From: Pseudomonadota bacterium
Lineage (GTDB): Bacteria > Pseudomonadota > Gammaproteobacteria > Burkholderiales > Burkholderiaceae_B
DNA: 64,000 nt
Assembly: GCA_023389155.1 (NCBI GenBank)
Contig: JAEWEV010000025.1
Coordinates: 216,975 to 280,974, forward strand
Reading direction: 5' to 3'
Position 1 is the stretch's first letter. Each line of letters starts with the position of its first letter. Below the pieces are notes generated by a model. It did not search any database. It was given only the letters and a program-made list of their open reading frames with translations, and was not told where the DNA came from. Below, in pieces: positions 56,495-64,000 of the stretch. The position numbers and the translations under genes were made by a program.

Positions 56495-57457
56495 TCAGAC
56501 CTGATTTCGTATGTCATTACGTGAGAAGGCATTGATATTGTCCACCAACTGATCCGCGAGCGATTGTATGGCCTGACGACTTGCCCACGCCACGTGTGGC
56601 GTCAGGATAAAATCTGGCCTGTTCATCAGTCGCATGAACGGATGTGTATCCGGCATCGGTTCCTCGGTAACAACGTCAAAGCCCGCTCCGCCAATCCGGT
56701 TGTTCTCGAGCGCATCGGCAAGCGCCGCTTCATCAACCAGTCCGCCGCGTGCAGTATTGATCAGAATTGCGCCGGGCTTCATGCGAGCCAGTTCGTCTTT
56801 GCCTATCATGTCACGCGTATCGGGTGTGAGCGGCAAGTGCAGACTCAGGATATCTGCCTGCTCAATCACCGTATCAAACGGCGTGTGCTTCTCTTTTACT
56901 TCGGTCTCGCCCTTGCGACCGGCAAACATCACACGCATCCCCAGCGCCTTCGCCCTTTCCGCTACCGCACTGCCCAGGGCGCCGGAGCCGAAAATACCGA
57001 TGGTGCTGTCTGCCAGGTCACTGATCGGATAATCAAAGTAGCAAAACTGTCCGCTTTGCGCCCATCTCCCCTGGCCGACGGATCGGTGATAGGGAACCAG
57101 GCTGCGGCGAAGCGCAAAAATCAGTGCCAGCGTATGCTCGGGTACCGTATTGACCGCGTAGTTGCGGATATTGGTCACAACCACACCCTTTTCCCGACAT
57201 GCATCGATATCGATAATATTCGTGCCGGTTGCGGCCACGGCAACCAGTTTGAGATTGTTTGCCTCGGCCAGGTTTTCTGCAGATACCGGAACCTTGTTCG
57301 TAACAACGATGTGGGCGTCGCGAATCCTCTCGCTCACCTGGGTTGCGGCAGTCTGATCGTAGGTCACGATGTCGTGTGGAAACTCAAATGCCTTCAGTTC
57401 AATGAATTCAGGCAGAGTGGCCCGGTCAAGAAAGACAATGCGTGCTGAAGAGGACAT
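56495..57457 (-). CDS. D-2-hydroxyacid dehydrogenase (hydroxypyruvate/glycerate type)
   Basis: 320 residues from the ATG at 57457, with AGGAAA upstream. NAD(P) Rossmann motif G-S-G-A-L-G-S-A near 154, catalytic Arg in NTARGGLVDE, Glu in the following helix region and His in LTPHVAW near 287. The VAVAATGTNIIDIDAC segment resembles hydroxypyruvate reductase/glycerate dehydrogenase. It is divergent from the DUF455 gene with about 90 nt between. Confidence 0.9.
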   Translation of the reverse strand: MSSSARIVFLDRATLPEFIELKAFEFPHDIVTYDQTAATQVSERIRDAHIVVTNKVPVSAENLAEANNLKLVAVAATGTNIIDIDACREKGVVVTNIRNYAVNTVPEHTLALIFALRRSLVPYHRSVGQGRWAQSGQFCYFDYPISDLADSTIGIFGSGALGSAVAERAKALGMRVMFAGRKGETEVKEKHTPFDTVIEQADILSLHLPLTPDTRDMIGKDELARMKPGAILINTARGGLVDEAALADALENNRIGGAGFDVVTEEPMPDTHPFMRLMNRPDFILTPHVAWASRQAIQSLADQLVDNINAFSRNDIRNQV

Positions 57458-57549
57458 GAGTTTTCCTGTTGAAGTGAAAACACGACTATACCATTGCCAG
57501 TCATTGACTAAAATACGGGTTTTGATGAATCTGACGTTTCGTTCCTGCC

Positions 57550-58344
57550 ATGTCATCTGCACCATTATCCCTTCGCCAGGCCGCCCTGAACGCCCTGAGC
57601 GAGCCAGACCCCTGCGGCAAAATCGCCGCGGTGCGACTGCTCGAACCCACACTGCCCGTATGTAGTAACGCGATGCTGACTCCCGGCGTGCCTTTGCCTG
57701 GTCGCCCGCAACGACCTGAACTGGTCGACCCGCGCAAGGTATCTGTACGCTCTGCCCATACCGCACAAGGCAAGGCAGCGCTCATGCATTCGATCGCCCA
57801 TATCGAATTCAATGCCATCAATCTGGCGCTGGATATTATCTGGCGATTCCCGGGCATGCCTGAGGAGTTCTACCATGACTGGGCGCAGGTGGCTCGTGAA
57901 GAAGCCTATCATTTCTCATTGGTTCGCGGCCACCTGGCGGCCTCGGGCTACCAGTATGGTGATTTTCCTGCACACAACGGACTATGGGATATGGCAGAGA
58001 AAACCCGTGACGATATTCTCGCCAGGCTTGCGCTGGTGCCGCGCACCCTGGAAGCGCGTGGCCTGGACGTCTCGCCGGCGATCCAGAACCGGCTGCGCGA
58101 AGCCAACGATAGTCGCGGAGTAGACATTCTGGATATTATCCTGCGTGATGAAATCGGCCATGTTCAGATTGGTAACCGCTGGTATCTGTACTGCTGCGAG
58201 CTGCAGAACCGTGATCCTGTCGCCACATACGCGTCACTGATTGAAAACTATCGCGTCTCCAAACCCCGCGGACCCTTCAATGTCCAGGCCAGAATGGCCG
58301 CCGGATTCACTCAGGCCGATATTGACTGGCTGAATTCCTTATAA
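57550..58344 (+). CDS. DUF455 ferritin-like protein
   Basis: 264 residues. DUF455 family with a ferritin-like four-helix arrangement of metal ligands: HIEFNAINLALD near 82-93, REEAYHF near 117-123, and DEIGHVQIGNRW near 199-210 supply Glu/His ligands for a possible di-iron site. The family function is not established (some members are linked to tRNA hydroxylation-like or rhamnan roles). Followed by dadA 90 nt downstream. Confidence 0.87.
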   Translation: MSSAPLSLRQAALNALSEPDPCGKIAAVRLLEPTLPVCSNAMLTPGVPLPGRPQRPELVDPRKVSVRSAHTAQGKAALMHSIAHIEFNAINLALDIIWRFPGMPEEFYHDWAQVAREEAYHFSLVRGHLAASGYQYGDFPAHNGLWDMAEKTRDDILARLALVPRTLEARGLDVSPAIQNRLREANDSRGVDILDIILRDEIGHVQIGNRWYLYCCELQNRDPVATYASLIENYRVSKPRGPFNVQARMAAGFTQADIDWLNSL

Positions 58345-58433
58345 TCAACGTATCAGTGGTCAATCCGTACCCGTTCAGGGTTACCGGCGATTACCACGAT
58401 TCTTGATCCCTATTTCATACTAACGGAAAAATT

Positions 58434-59687
58434 ATGGACGTTCTGGTTCTTGGCGCCGGCATCATCGGGCTGACCACTGCATACTATCTCAATCGGGAAG
58501 GGTTCGACGTCACCGTAGTAGAAAGAAACAGTGACGTTGCGCTGGAAACCAGCTTTGCAAACGGTGCCCAATTGTCGTACAGCTATGTTGCCCCACTGGC
58601 TGGCCCTGGTGTCATGAGCCACGTGCCTAAATGGCTGCTGGACCGTAACTCGCCCCTGCGCTTCAGACCCAGCCTGGATCCCGCTACGCTCTGCTGGAAC
58701 TTGCGGTTTGTCAAAGCCTGCAACGGAACTCAAAGCAACCAGACAACCCGCGAATTGCTGGCTTTGTCTTTTCTGAGCCGCGATTTATACCATGAACTGA
58801 TGCAACAGGAATCCATCGCGTTTGATCACAAACGTGCAGGAAAGCTTATCGTGCATCGCAGTCAGGAGTCCTTCGAACACGCGGTCAGCCAGCTGGATTT
58901 CCAGCGATCACTGGGGTGCGTACAGCAGGCCATGTCCGTAGACGAGTGTCTGGCACTTGAACCTGCCCTGTTGCGCATGAAAGATCACCTCAGTGGCGGT
59001 ATTTATACCGAGAGCGAAGAAAGTGGCGACTGCTACCAGTTCGCTGTGGCTCTGAAAAACATTCTGCAGCAACGCGGAGTCACCTTCCGTTTCAATACCA
59101 CGGTCAGTCGGCTGGCTGCCGACAGCAGGCAAAAAGTCAGTGTACACACTGCCGACGGAGACCACCTGGCACCGGAACATATCGTGGTCGCTCTGGCCTG
59201 CGACAGCACTGCGCTGCTCAAGCCGCTAGGGATCCCGGTACCGGTCAGTCCGCTGAAAGGCTACAGTCTGACTTTACCCATCCAAAATGCAGCAGATGCA
59301 CCGGTGGTCAGTGTGACAGACTATGAACGCAAAGTCGTGTACGCGCGTCTGGGTCAACGCCTGCGGGTGGCGGGCATGGCTGATATGGTCGGGTTGAACC
59401 GTCGCATTGACTCATCGCGCATTGAAGCACTCAAACAGGAGGCCCGCAATCTTTTTCCCGGCGCCGGTGACTACAACCGGGCATCGCTCTGGACCGGCCT
59501 GCGCCCCGCTACTCCCAAAGGCAAGCCGATTATCGATGCAACGCGCTATGGCAACCTGTGGCTCAATATTGGCCAGGGCGCCCTGGGTTTCACGCTGGCT
59601 ACGGGTTCAGCACGTGTGATGACAGATCTGATTCGTGGTCAGAACCTGTCCATCGGCAAGAATGTTTTTACACTGGCCGACGCGTAA
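58434..59687 (+). CDS. dadA: D-amino acid dehydrogenase small subunit
   Basis: 417-residue FAD-dependent membrane-associated dehydrogenase oxidising D-amino acids to keto acids. N-terminal FAD motif V-L-G-A-G-I-I-G-L-T-T-A-Y-Y-L (residues 4-18), ETSFANGAQLSYSY, and C-terminal GLRPATPKGKPIID and GQGALGFTLATG. A second D-amino-acid-type enzyme gene lies 1.7 kb downstream, hinting at a shared D-amino acid catabolic role. The unusual hexamer-repeat DNA follows. Confidence 0.93.
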   Translation: MDVLVLGAGIIGLTTAYYLNREGFDVTVVERNSDVALETSFANGAQLSYSYVAPLAGPGVMSHVPKWLLDRNSPLRFRPSLDPATLCWNLRFVKACNGTQSNQTTRELLALSFLSRDLYHELMQQESIAFDHKRAGKLIVHRSQESFEHAVSQLDFQRSLGCVQQAMSVDECLALEPALLRMKDHLSGGIYTESEESGDCYQFAVALKNILQQRGVTFRFNTTVSRLAADSRQKVSVHTADGDHLAPEHIVVALACDSTALLKPLGIPVPVSPLKGYSLTLPIQNAADAPVVSVTDYERKVVYARLGQRLRVAGMADMVGLNRRIDSSRIEALKQEARNLFPGAGDYNRASLWTGLRPATPKGKPIIDATRYGNLWLNIGQGALGFTLATGSARVMTDLIRGQNLSIGKNVFTLADA

Positions 59688-59787
59688 TCCGGTGAGCTGG
59701 CATCAGGACGCTCAGGCAGGTGAGACACAGGGTACTCAATCCCGTCCAGCGTGCCCTGCATGTGGCGCACTCACATTATTGATTATT

Positions 59788-59999
59788 GCTGACCTAGGCG
59801 CTGACACTGGTGATGACCCAGGAGCTGGGGCCGAACGAGCCAAAGAAATAGAACTAGGGATGCTGGAGCCGAACCAGACTTTGAATTTGATCTTGGTGTT
59901 GGCGCTGGTATTGAATTTTATTTTGGTGGCGACCTCGACTTTAACTTCGTTCTTGAACTTGAATGTGAACCTGACCCTGAACACGAACCTCAACGCGAT
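59788..59999 (+). repeat. Degenerate hexamer-periodic tract (NNN-GRN)
   Basis: From 59788 to 59999 the DNA keeps a 6-nt rhythm in which bases 4-5 of the unit are G-purine; I count 30 of 35 units fitting, with one 2-nt phase jump at 59860-59861. Read in frame it would code alternating X-(Asp/Glu/Gly) dipeptides, first 12 units in one frame and 23 in another. No start or ribosome-binding site is clear, so I list it as repeat rather than CDS. The rest of 59688-60322 shows no recognisable gene. Confidence 0.75.
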
Positions 60000-60322
60000 G
60001 TAGTCTTGTCGCTGACCGTTGCAGTGGAACGGGTATCCGTTGCCGGCACAGCAGCGATCAGAAACGAAATGAAGCATTCATAGGGCGCGTAGCACGTGAA
60101 AAGACTGTTTTTATGCGAATATAGCCCTATCTTATGTTTGTACGGATCATTCTGTTATGGTTGTAACGATCCGTTTGCGCCATCGGGCATCATCCATTAT
60201 TCAACCGCTTTTGCCTGATCAATGATCGAATGCTTTACCCGAATGCTTAATCCCTATCCGTCAGGCAATTTCGGTTGTTCGAAGTCCTGACAATACCATT
60301 GTTCTCACCGAGACCTACCGCT

Positions 60323-60796
60323 ATGCTTCAGAAAATACTTCTGCCCGTTATTGTCTTTATCATCGTGCTGATCGGCCTGACCTTCGGAGAAGGCGTATTT
60401 ACGGCCCTGGCTGTCTGGCTGCATGATATTACCGGTCTGGTCATCTATAACTTCTCCGACCTTTATTACACCGTCTCGGGATACGTAGAGGCACACCCTG
60501 TCAAGATTCTGGTTGCGCTGGTGGTAACGGCTATTGTGTGTCTCTGGATCTACAAGAACAAGGACGAAGAGCTGACCCGTCAGGCCAGTTCTCGCAAAAT
60601 CGCCATTTTTCTGGCCATTTTCCTGGGCTGGCTGGGTGCCCATCGCTTTTACAATGGCCAGATCGGCATGGGTCTGCTGTATTTGATCATCAGCTTTATC
60701 TGGCTGCCGCTGACGGTATTTCTCAGCCTGATTGATGCGGTAAGATATATTTTCATGAACGACGACGAATATCGCCTGCGTATTCAATCGTCATAA
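60323..60796 (+). CDS. TM2-domain membrane protein
   Basis: 157 residues from the ATG at 60323. N-terminal hydrophobic helix (5-30) and another near 60-75, then the TM2 domain: R-K-I-A-I-F-L-A-I-F-L-G-W-L-G-A-H-R-F-Y-type signature (residues about 95-113), Y-N-G-Q and a final helix pair, ending in a hydrophilic tail. The function of TM2 proteins is not known. It stands alone after the hexamer tract and before a small unknown gene. Confidence 0.85.
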   Translation: MLQKILLPVIVFIIVLIGLTFGEGVFTALAVWLHDITGLVIYNFSDLYYTVSGYVEAHPVKILVALVVTAIVCLWIYKNKDEELTRQASSRKIAIFLAIFLGWLGAHRFYNGQIGMGLLYLIISFIWLPLTVFLSLIDAVRYIFMNDDEYRLRIQSS

Positions 60797-60862
60797 CAGC
60801 GTTCAGGTAGCCAGCGGTGTCGCTGAAAGTTTCCGCTTATGCCACCGACGCGAGGAGCCCAA

Positions 60863-61369
60863 GTGAATTTGAACGATCTGACCATTGCCACCGAAGAACT
60901 CGACCCGCCACGGCTGCTGAAAAACTGGCGCTGGCTTCTTCCCGCACAAGTCGAACTGCTGCTTGTCACGAAAACAGCAGACTGCTTTCTGCTGGAGCCG
61001 ACATCGGGTCATATCCTCTTTATGGACACAACAGACGGCGAATTGGAGCAGATTGCTGCCGATTTCGAACAGTTTCGCAATGTGCTGGGCGATCCGGAAT
61101 TTATCACAGATTATTTTTCGCTGACACTGCTCGCACCTGTGGTAGAAGCTCCCATGCCCGAGAATGCCGTCTTCGCTCTGCCTACCCCACCCGTCCTCGG
61201 AGGGTCTCCGGATACCGATGAACTGGCGCTGGTGGATGTTTATGAATATTTCGATCAAATGGGAGCGCTTTGGGAGAAGCTTGACCAGATTGAATTGCCC
61301 GATAACGAGAGCGATGATGGATCCGACCCATCACCCGATGATAATATCGATATAAAAAGGGCAGACTGA
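60863..61369 (+). CDS. Unknown acidic protein, possibly DUF1851/Tdi1-like
   Basis: 168 residues from the GTG at 60863, chosen because GAGGAG at 60852-60857 is perfectly spaced; an ATG 24 nt upstream lacks a site. The middle (residues about 20-95) with L-L-V-T-K-T-A-D-C-F-L-L-E-P-x-x-G-H-I-L-F-M-D and I-A-x-D-F-E-x-F recalls DUF1851 (Tdi1 C-terminal immunity-type) proteins, but the match is from memory and weak. The C-terminus is Asp/Ser/Pro-rich. No toxin or secretion genes adjoin it. It is followed after 57 nt by the deaminase-like gene. Confidence 0.65.
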   Translation: MNLNDLTIATEELDPPRLLKNWRWLLPAQVELLLVTKTADCFLLEPTSGHILFMDTTDGELEQIAADFEQFRNVLGDPEFITDYFSLTLLAPVVEAPMPENAVFALPTPPVLGGSPDTDELALVDVYEYFDQMGALWEKLDQIELPDNESDDGSDPSPDDNIDIKRAD

Positions 61370-61426
61370 AACCGTTAATATGCAGCGGTGTGTTGCGCGT
61401 TCTGCCTGTTTTTCAGGACGACAGAT

Positions 61427-62710
61427 ATGACAACCGCCATTGCAATGCCTCCCTCGCTTCTCAAGCATTTTCCTGCGCCACTTGACTCGGTCGCTCCTGA
61501 CACATTCGCCGCCGCCCGGCTGAATGTGCATGACAATGACTTCTCCTTTCCGCTTGCCGTGCTGAACCAGTCTGCACTGCAGCACAATCTGTCGTGGATG
61601 CAGGATTTCGCCCGCCGCAAGGGCGTATCACTGGCTCCTCACGGCAAAACCACCATGTCTGTCGAACTGTTTGAGCGGCAATTGAAAGCAGGGGCATGGG
61701 GGCTGACTTTCGCTACGGTATTTCAGGCCAGAGCCGGCATTGATGCAGGCGCCACCCGCATTATTATTGCCAACCAGGTCATTTGTGATGCTGATCTTGC
61801 CTTGCTGCAATCGCTGCAGCACAAGCATGACGAGGTACGCATCTGGTTTCTGGTCGACTCTATCGCGCAGGTAGAATACATTGAAAAATGGGCAGAAAAA
61901 AACCAGGAAAACGATAAGCAGCAGTCGATACACTTTGATTGCCTGCTTGAGATTGGCATTGCGGGCCAGCGCACGGGGTGTCGTGAATTTGAGCAGGCGC
62001 GCCAGCTCGCCCGCCGCATCAAGACTTGCCCCCTGCTCTCGCTGGGCGGTATCGAATGCTATGAAGGAAATCTGGCGACGGATACAGACAAGGATAAGCC
62101 TGCTGTTGATGCGCTGATGAAACGGTGCGAGGCCATTGCCCGCGCCTGCGCGCAGGAGGACCTTTTTGAAACAGACGAGATCATCATTTCTGCCGGCGGA
62201 TCCGCGATTTTTGACCTGGTTGTTCCTGGTCTGACGATCACTCTGGATCGACCGGTGCGCGGCGTCCTGCGTTCAGGATGCTACATCACACACGATCACG
62301 GTGTTTACCGAAAGCATCTTGCCAAAGTTGAGGAGCGGGAGCAGTTGCAGGAAAGTCTGCTTCCCGCGCTGGAAGTATGGACCATGGTACAGTCGGTACC
62401 TGAACCGGGACTCGCCCTGCTGACCTGTGGTAAACGTGATATTTCATATGACATGACGCTGCCATTTGTGGCTGGCTACCTCCCTGCAGGCAGTAGCCAG
62501 CGCCAGGTACACAACACCGGCTGGCACATCAGTGCATTGAACGATCAGCACGCCTATCTTCGGTTCGACGCCCGCGGTCCCGTTCCCGTGGTGGGAGACA
62601 GAATCATTCTGGGTATCTCTCACCCGTGCACCACGTTTGATAAATGGAAGTGGATGCCAATCATTGATGACAACGGCCAGGCCGTGTCGTACATCACAAC
62701 GCGCTTTTGA
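61427..62710 (+). CDS. PLP D-amino acid dehydratase/deaminase-like enzyme (alanine racemase N-terminal fold)
   Basis: 427 residues from the ATG at 61427 with AGGA upstream. Fold type III PLP enzyme: PLP lysine in APHGKTTM near residue 72, then a barrel domain, and a C-terminal domain with the H-D-H-G-V-Y and S-H-P-C segments used by D-serine dehydratase (DSD1)/D-threonine aldolase-like enzymes for zinc. Such enzymes deaminate or cleave D-hydroxy amino acids. Substrate is unassigned; nearness to dadA suggests D-amino acid use. Confidence 0.85.
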   Translation: MTTAIAMPPSLLKHFPAPLDSVAPDTFAAARLNVHDNDFSFPLAVLNQSALQHNLSWMQDFARRKGVSLAPHGKTTMSVELFERQLKAGAWGLTFATVFQARAGIDAGATRIIIANQVICDADLALLQSLQHKHDEVRIWFLVDSIAQVEYIEKWAEKNQENDKQQSIHFDCLLEIGIAGQRTGCREFEQARQLARRIKTCPLLSLGGIECYEGNLATDTDKDKPAVDALMKRCEAIARACAQEDLFETDEIIISAGGSAIFDLVVPGLTITLDRPVRGVLRSGCYITHDHGVYRKHLAKVEEREQLQESLLPALEVWTMVQSVPEPGLALLTCGKRDISYDMTLPFVAGYLPAGSSQRQVHNTGWHISALNDQHAYLRFDARGPVPVVGDRIILGISHPCTTFDKWKWMPIIDDNGQAVSYITTRF

Positions 62711-62875
62711 GCGGATAACGCCAAGCACTTGGCAATTGCCATCGGCAGACCTGCAATGCTGGCCAATTTATCGACACACCTGATTTCTCGGACTGATTAG
62801 CTCGTACGCCACAAATATGTGGCCAGCTTGCGATCCAACTCCCGACTTGGCACCTGGCACCGGGCGTCGGGCACT

Positions 62876-63841
62876 TCAGAATAAGATATTCCACTTGCGA
62901 TCGGACCACACCAGAACTGCTGAGACCACCGTGCTGGCAAACATAACCATGACAAATAGTGCCGTACCCTGTTCCATCCAGCCCGCATTGAGCAGAATAT
63001 TGATAAACAAGACGTGAGTAAGATATATCGCTGTGGACAGTTTCGACAGAAAATCCGTATTCAATCGTGCAGACCGACTGTGAAAGAAAATAAAAATCAA
63101 CGGACACAGTATCAAAAGCGACAGATACATATCGACGCCGTCCTTCAAAGGCTGCAGATAATAATGAGCAGTGCTTTCCAGAACCAGCAATATGACTGCG
63201 CCAAGAATAGCGAATAACAACTGCGGATCGCGCCGCGGCGCTTTGTGCAGGCGGTGCTTCGCGATCAGATAACCCATGGAGAACAAAGGGAATCCGAAAA
63301 ACAAAAAGTTCCGGAAAATCCAGCCTGAATGAAACAGATACCCGGACAGCCCGTGTTCCGGTGGCGCATACATGCTAATAGCCTGAATCACATATCCGGC
63401 CATAAAAAGTCCTGCCCCTATGCCAAGTATCTGCCTGTCACTTCGGTTGCGCAACACATACAGGACAGCCCCAGCGCCCAGCGTGCCAACCAGGTACCAG
63501 AGGTGATGATAGCCAAACACGAATTTTTCCAGCAATCCGATCTGATCGCGGGAAGCACCCAGATGCTCTGGCCAGTAAAATGGCAAATAGATCAACATCC
63601 ATAGCCCATACAAGGCACCCAGTCGCCTGGCCCAGCCCCAGAACGGACGGCGCTTTGCAATCAGGGGATAGAAATAGAAGCCGTTGATGATAAAGAAAGT
63701 GGGAACCGCTATCCGCAACAGCCCATTTACAAACAGGTAATTCAGATATTCGGCCGTTTCAGTGAACAGTGACGCATGCAGGGCCACCACCATCATTGCC
63801 AACGCTATTTTCAGGCCGTCTGTTCCCGCATTACGCTGCAT
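62876..63841 (-). CDS. Acyltransferase family 3 membrane protein
   Basis: 321 residues, about ten transmembrane helices. Acyltransferase_3 (OafB/WecH/NolL-like) signs: D-G-L-K-I-A-L-A-M-M-V-V-A-L-H with the conserved His near residue 22, VPTFFIINGF, and later Y-L-T-H in a helix near 270. Members O-acetylate sugars of surface polysaccharides; the substrate here is not known. AAAGGA precedes the ATG. The IS3-family element end lies just upstream of its start. Confidence 0.85.
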   Translation of the reverse strand: MQRNAGTDGLKIALAMMVVALHASLFTETAEYLNYLFVNGLLRIAVPTFFIINGFYFYPLIAKRRPFWGWARRLGALYGLWMLIYLPFYWPEHLGASRDQIGLLEKFVFGYHHLWYLVGTLGAGAVLYVLRNRSDRQILGIGAGLFMAGYVIQAISMYAPPEHGLSGYLFHSGWIFRNFLFFGFPLFSMGYLIAKHRLHKAPRRDPQLLFAILGAVILLVLESTAHYYLQPLKDGVDMYLSLLILCPLIFIFFHSRSARLNTDFLSKLSTAIYLTHVLFINILLNAGWMEQGTALFVMVMFASTVVSAVLVWSDRKWNILF

Positions 63842-63867
63842 GTATCTTCCTTTATATAAAGATACAT

Positions 63868-64000
63868 TGTAACTGGACTCGCCCCTGTATCACAGGGCCG
63901 GGAGTATTAGTTATTTAATCGCTGCTGCTGCTCCCGGAATTGCCGAGGTGACAGGTATTGCAACGCACTGTGCGGATGGCTCTCATTGTAATGCTCAAAC
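63868..64000 (-). mobile_element. Right end of an IS3-family insertion sequence (rest outside window)
   Basis: The minus-strand orfB tail and a probable terminal inverted-repeat region (starting about 63868-63874, TGGACTCGCCCCTG, resembling IS2-group ends) lie here. The other end and most of the element are beyond the window, so exact borders and target duplication cannot be fixed. Confidence 0.65.
63907..64000 (-). CDS. IS3-family transposase OrfB, C-terminal fragment
   Basis: About 30 residues up to the TAA stop: F-E-H-Y-N-E-S-H-P-H-S-A-L-Q-Y-L-S-P-R and then F-R-E. The H-Y-N-x-x-x-P-H-S-A-L-x-Y-x-S/T-P block is the standard C-terminus of IS3-family DDE transposases. The gene is cut by the window edge, so whether the element is intact is unknown. 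Confidence 0.85.
   Translation of the reverse strand, partial: FEHYNESHPHSALQYLSPRQFREQQQRLNN

Noticed and set aside
59635..60003. Plus-strand frame running from the end of dadA through the tract
   Set aside because: It carries half of the acidic dipeptide pattern but has no ribosome-binding site and leaves the periodic frame after 59860; reported as a repeat instead.
59736..60077. 113-codon minus-strand frame over the hexamer tract
   Set aside because: Its alternating Lys/Phe/Val pattern is simply the reverse reading of the repeat; no start context or family support.
1..64000. CRISPR arrays, prophage or genomic island
   Set aside because: No spaced direct repeats, no cas, phage or integrase genes seen; only the IS end at the right edge.

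Overview
This 64 kb window is chromosomal DNA of moderate GC content from a betaproteobacterium, most likely an Alcaligenaceae member (Burkholderiales). An Advenella-like genus is my best guess, inferred from gene content rather than from a database match. Supporting signs are a Bug/TctC-type solute receptor, a DUF3579 gene between rpsT and argF-argG, the lpxK-ycaR-kdsB-adk block, rnr-rlmB, and several single-gene periplasmic binding proteins. Coding density is high and almost everything is core metabolism or envelope biology. There is no phage, CRISPR array or secretion system. The only mobile DNA seen is the end of an IS3-family element at the right edge.

Layout. 1-3.4 kb: end of coaBC, a DedA membrane protein, a small membrane protein, dut, and a Bug receptor. 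3.4-11.3 kb (minus strand): an orphan LivK-like receptor, then what looks like one long unit, clpS-clpA-pqiA-pqiB-pqiC, joining N-end-rule proteolysis to an MCE lipid-transport system. 11.5-12.8 kb: cold-shock protein, DUF192 protein, lipoprotein. 12.8-14.8 kb (minus): xseA-sodB. 14.8-15.35 kb: AT-rich intergenic DNA with a perfect DnaA box. 15.35-21.1 kb: lpxK, ycaR, kdsB, adk, an SDR dehydrogenase, murJ and rpsT. 21.1-24.8 kb: a long empty intergenic stretch, DUF3579, argF, argG. 24.9-28.6 kb (minus): response regulator, a histidine kinase without a sensor domain, and Kup potassium uptake. 28.9-33.2 kb (minus): sbcD-sbcC. 33.5-34.1 kb: two small unknown proteins.

34.5-43 kb: tRNA-Val, DUF808, HU, then the minus-strand unit rnr-rlmB-PLP sulfhydrylase-like enzyme, a TSUP permease, SirB2 and GNAT genes. 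43-46.5 kb: a YddA/SbmA-type ABC exporter and a TerC-CBS-CorC membrane protein. 46.8-54.3 kb: a complete sulfate uptake operon (sbp-cysT-cysW-cysA) convergent with cysH-cysD-cysN, which activate sulfate to APS and reduce it directly to sulfite. 54.7-62.7 kb: GMC oxidoreductase, D-2-hydroxyacid dehydrogenase, DUF455 ferritin-like protein, DadA, TM2-domain protein, an unknown protein, and a PLP D-amino-acid dehydratase/deaminase-like enzyme. The window closes with an acyltransferase-3 membrane protein and the IS3 orfB end.

The least ordinary items are: (1) a strong intrinsic terminator that ends 11 nt before murJ, leaving no room for a promoter; (2) a roughly 212-bp hexamer-periodic tract after dadA that would encode alternating X-Asp/Glu/Gly dipeptides, with one 2-nt phase shift; (3) the two-component system with a loopless kinase next to kup; (4) the clpSA-pqiABC linkage; and (5) two small orphan genes beside sbcDC. 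I did not find a clear new multi-gene defence or biosynthetic system.
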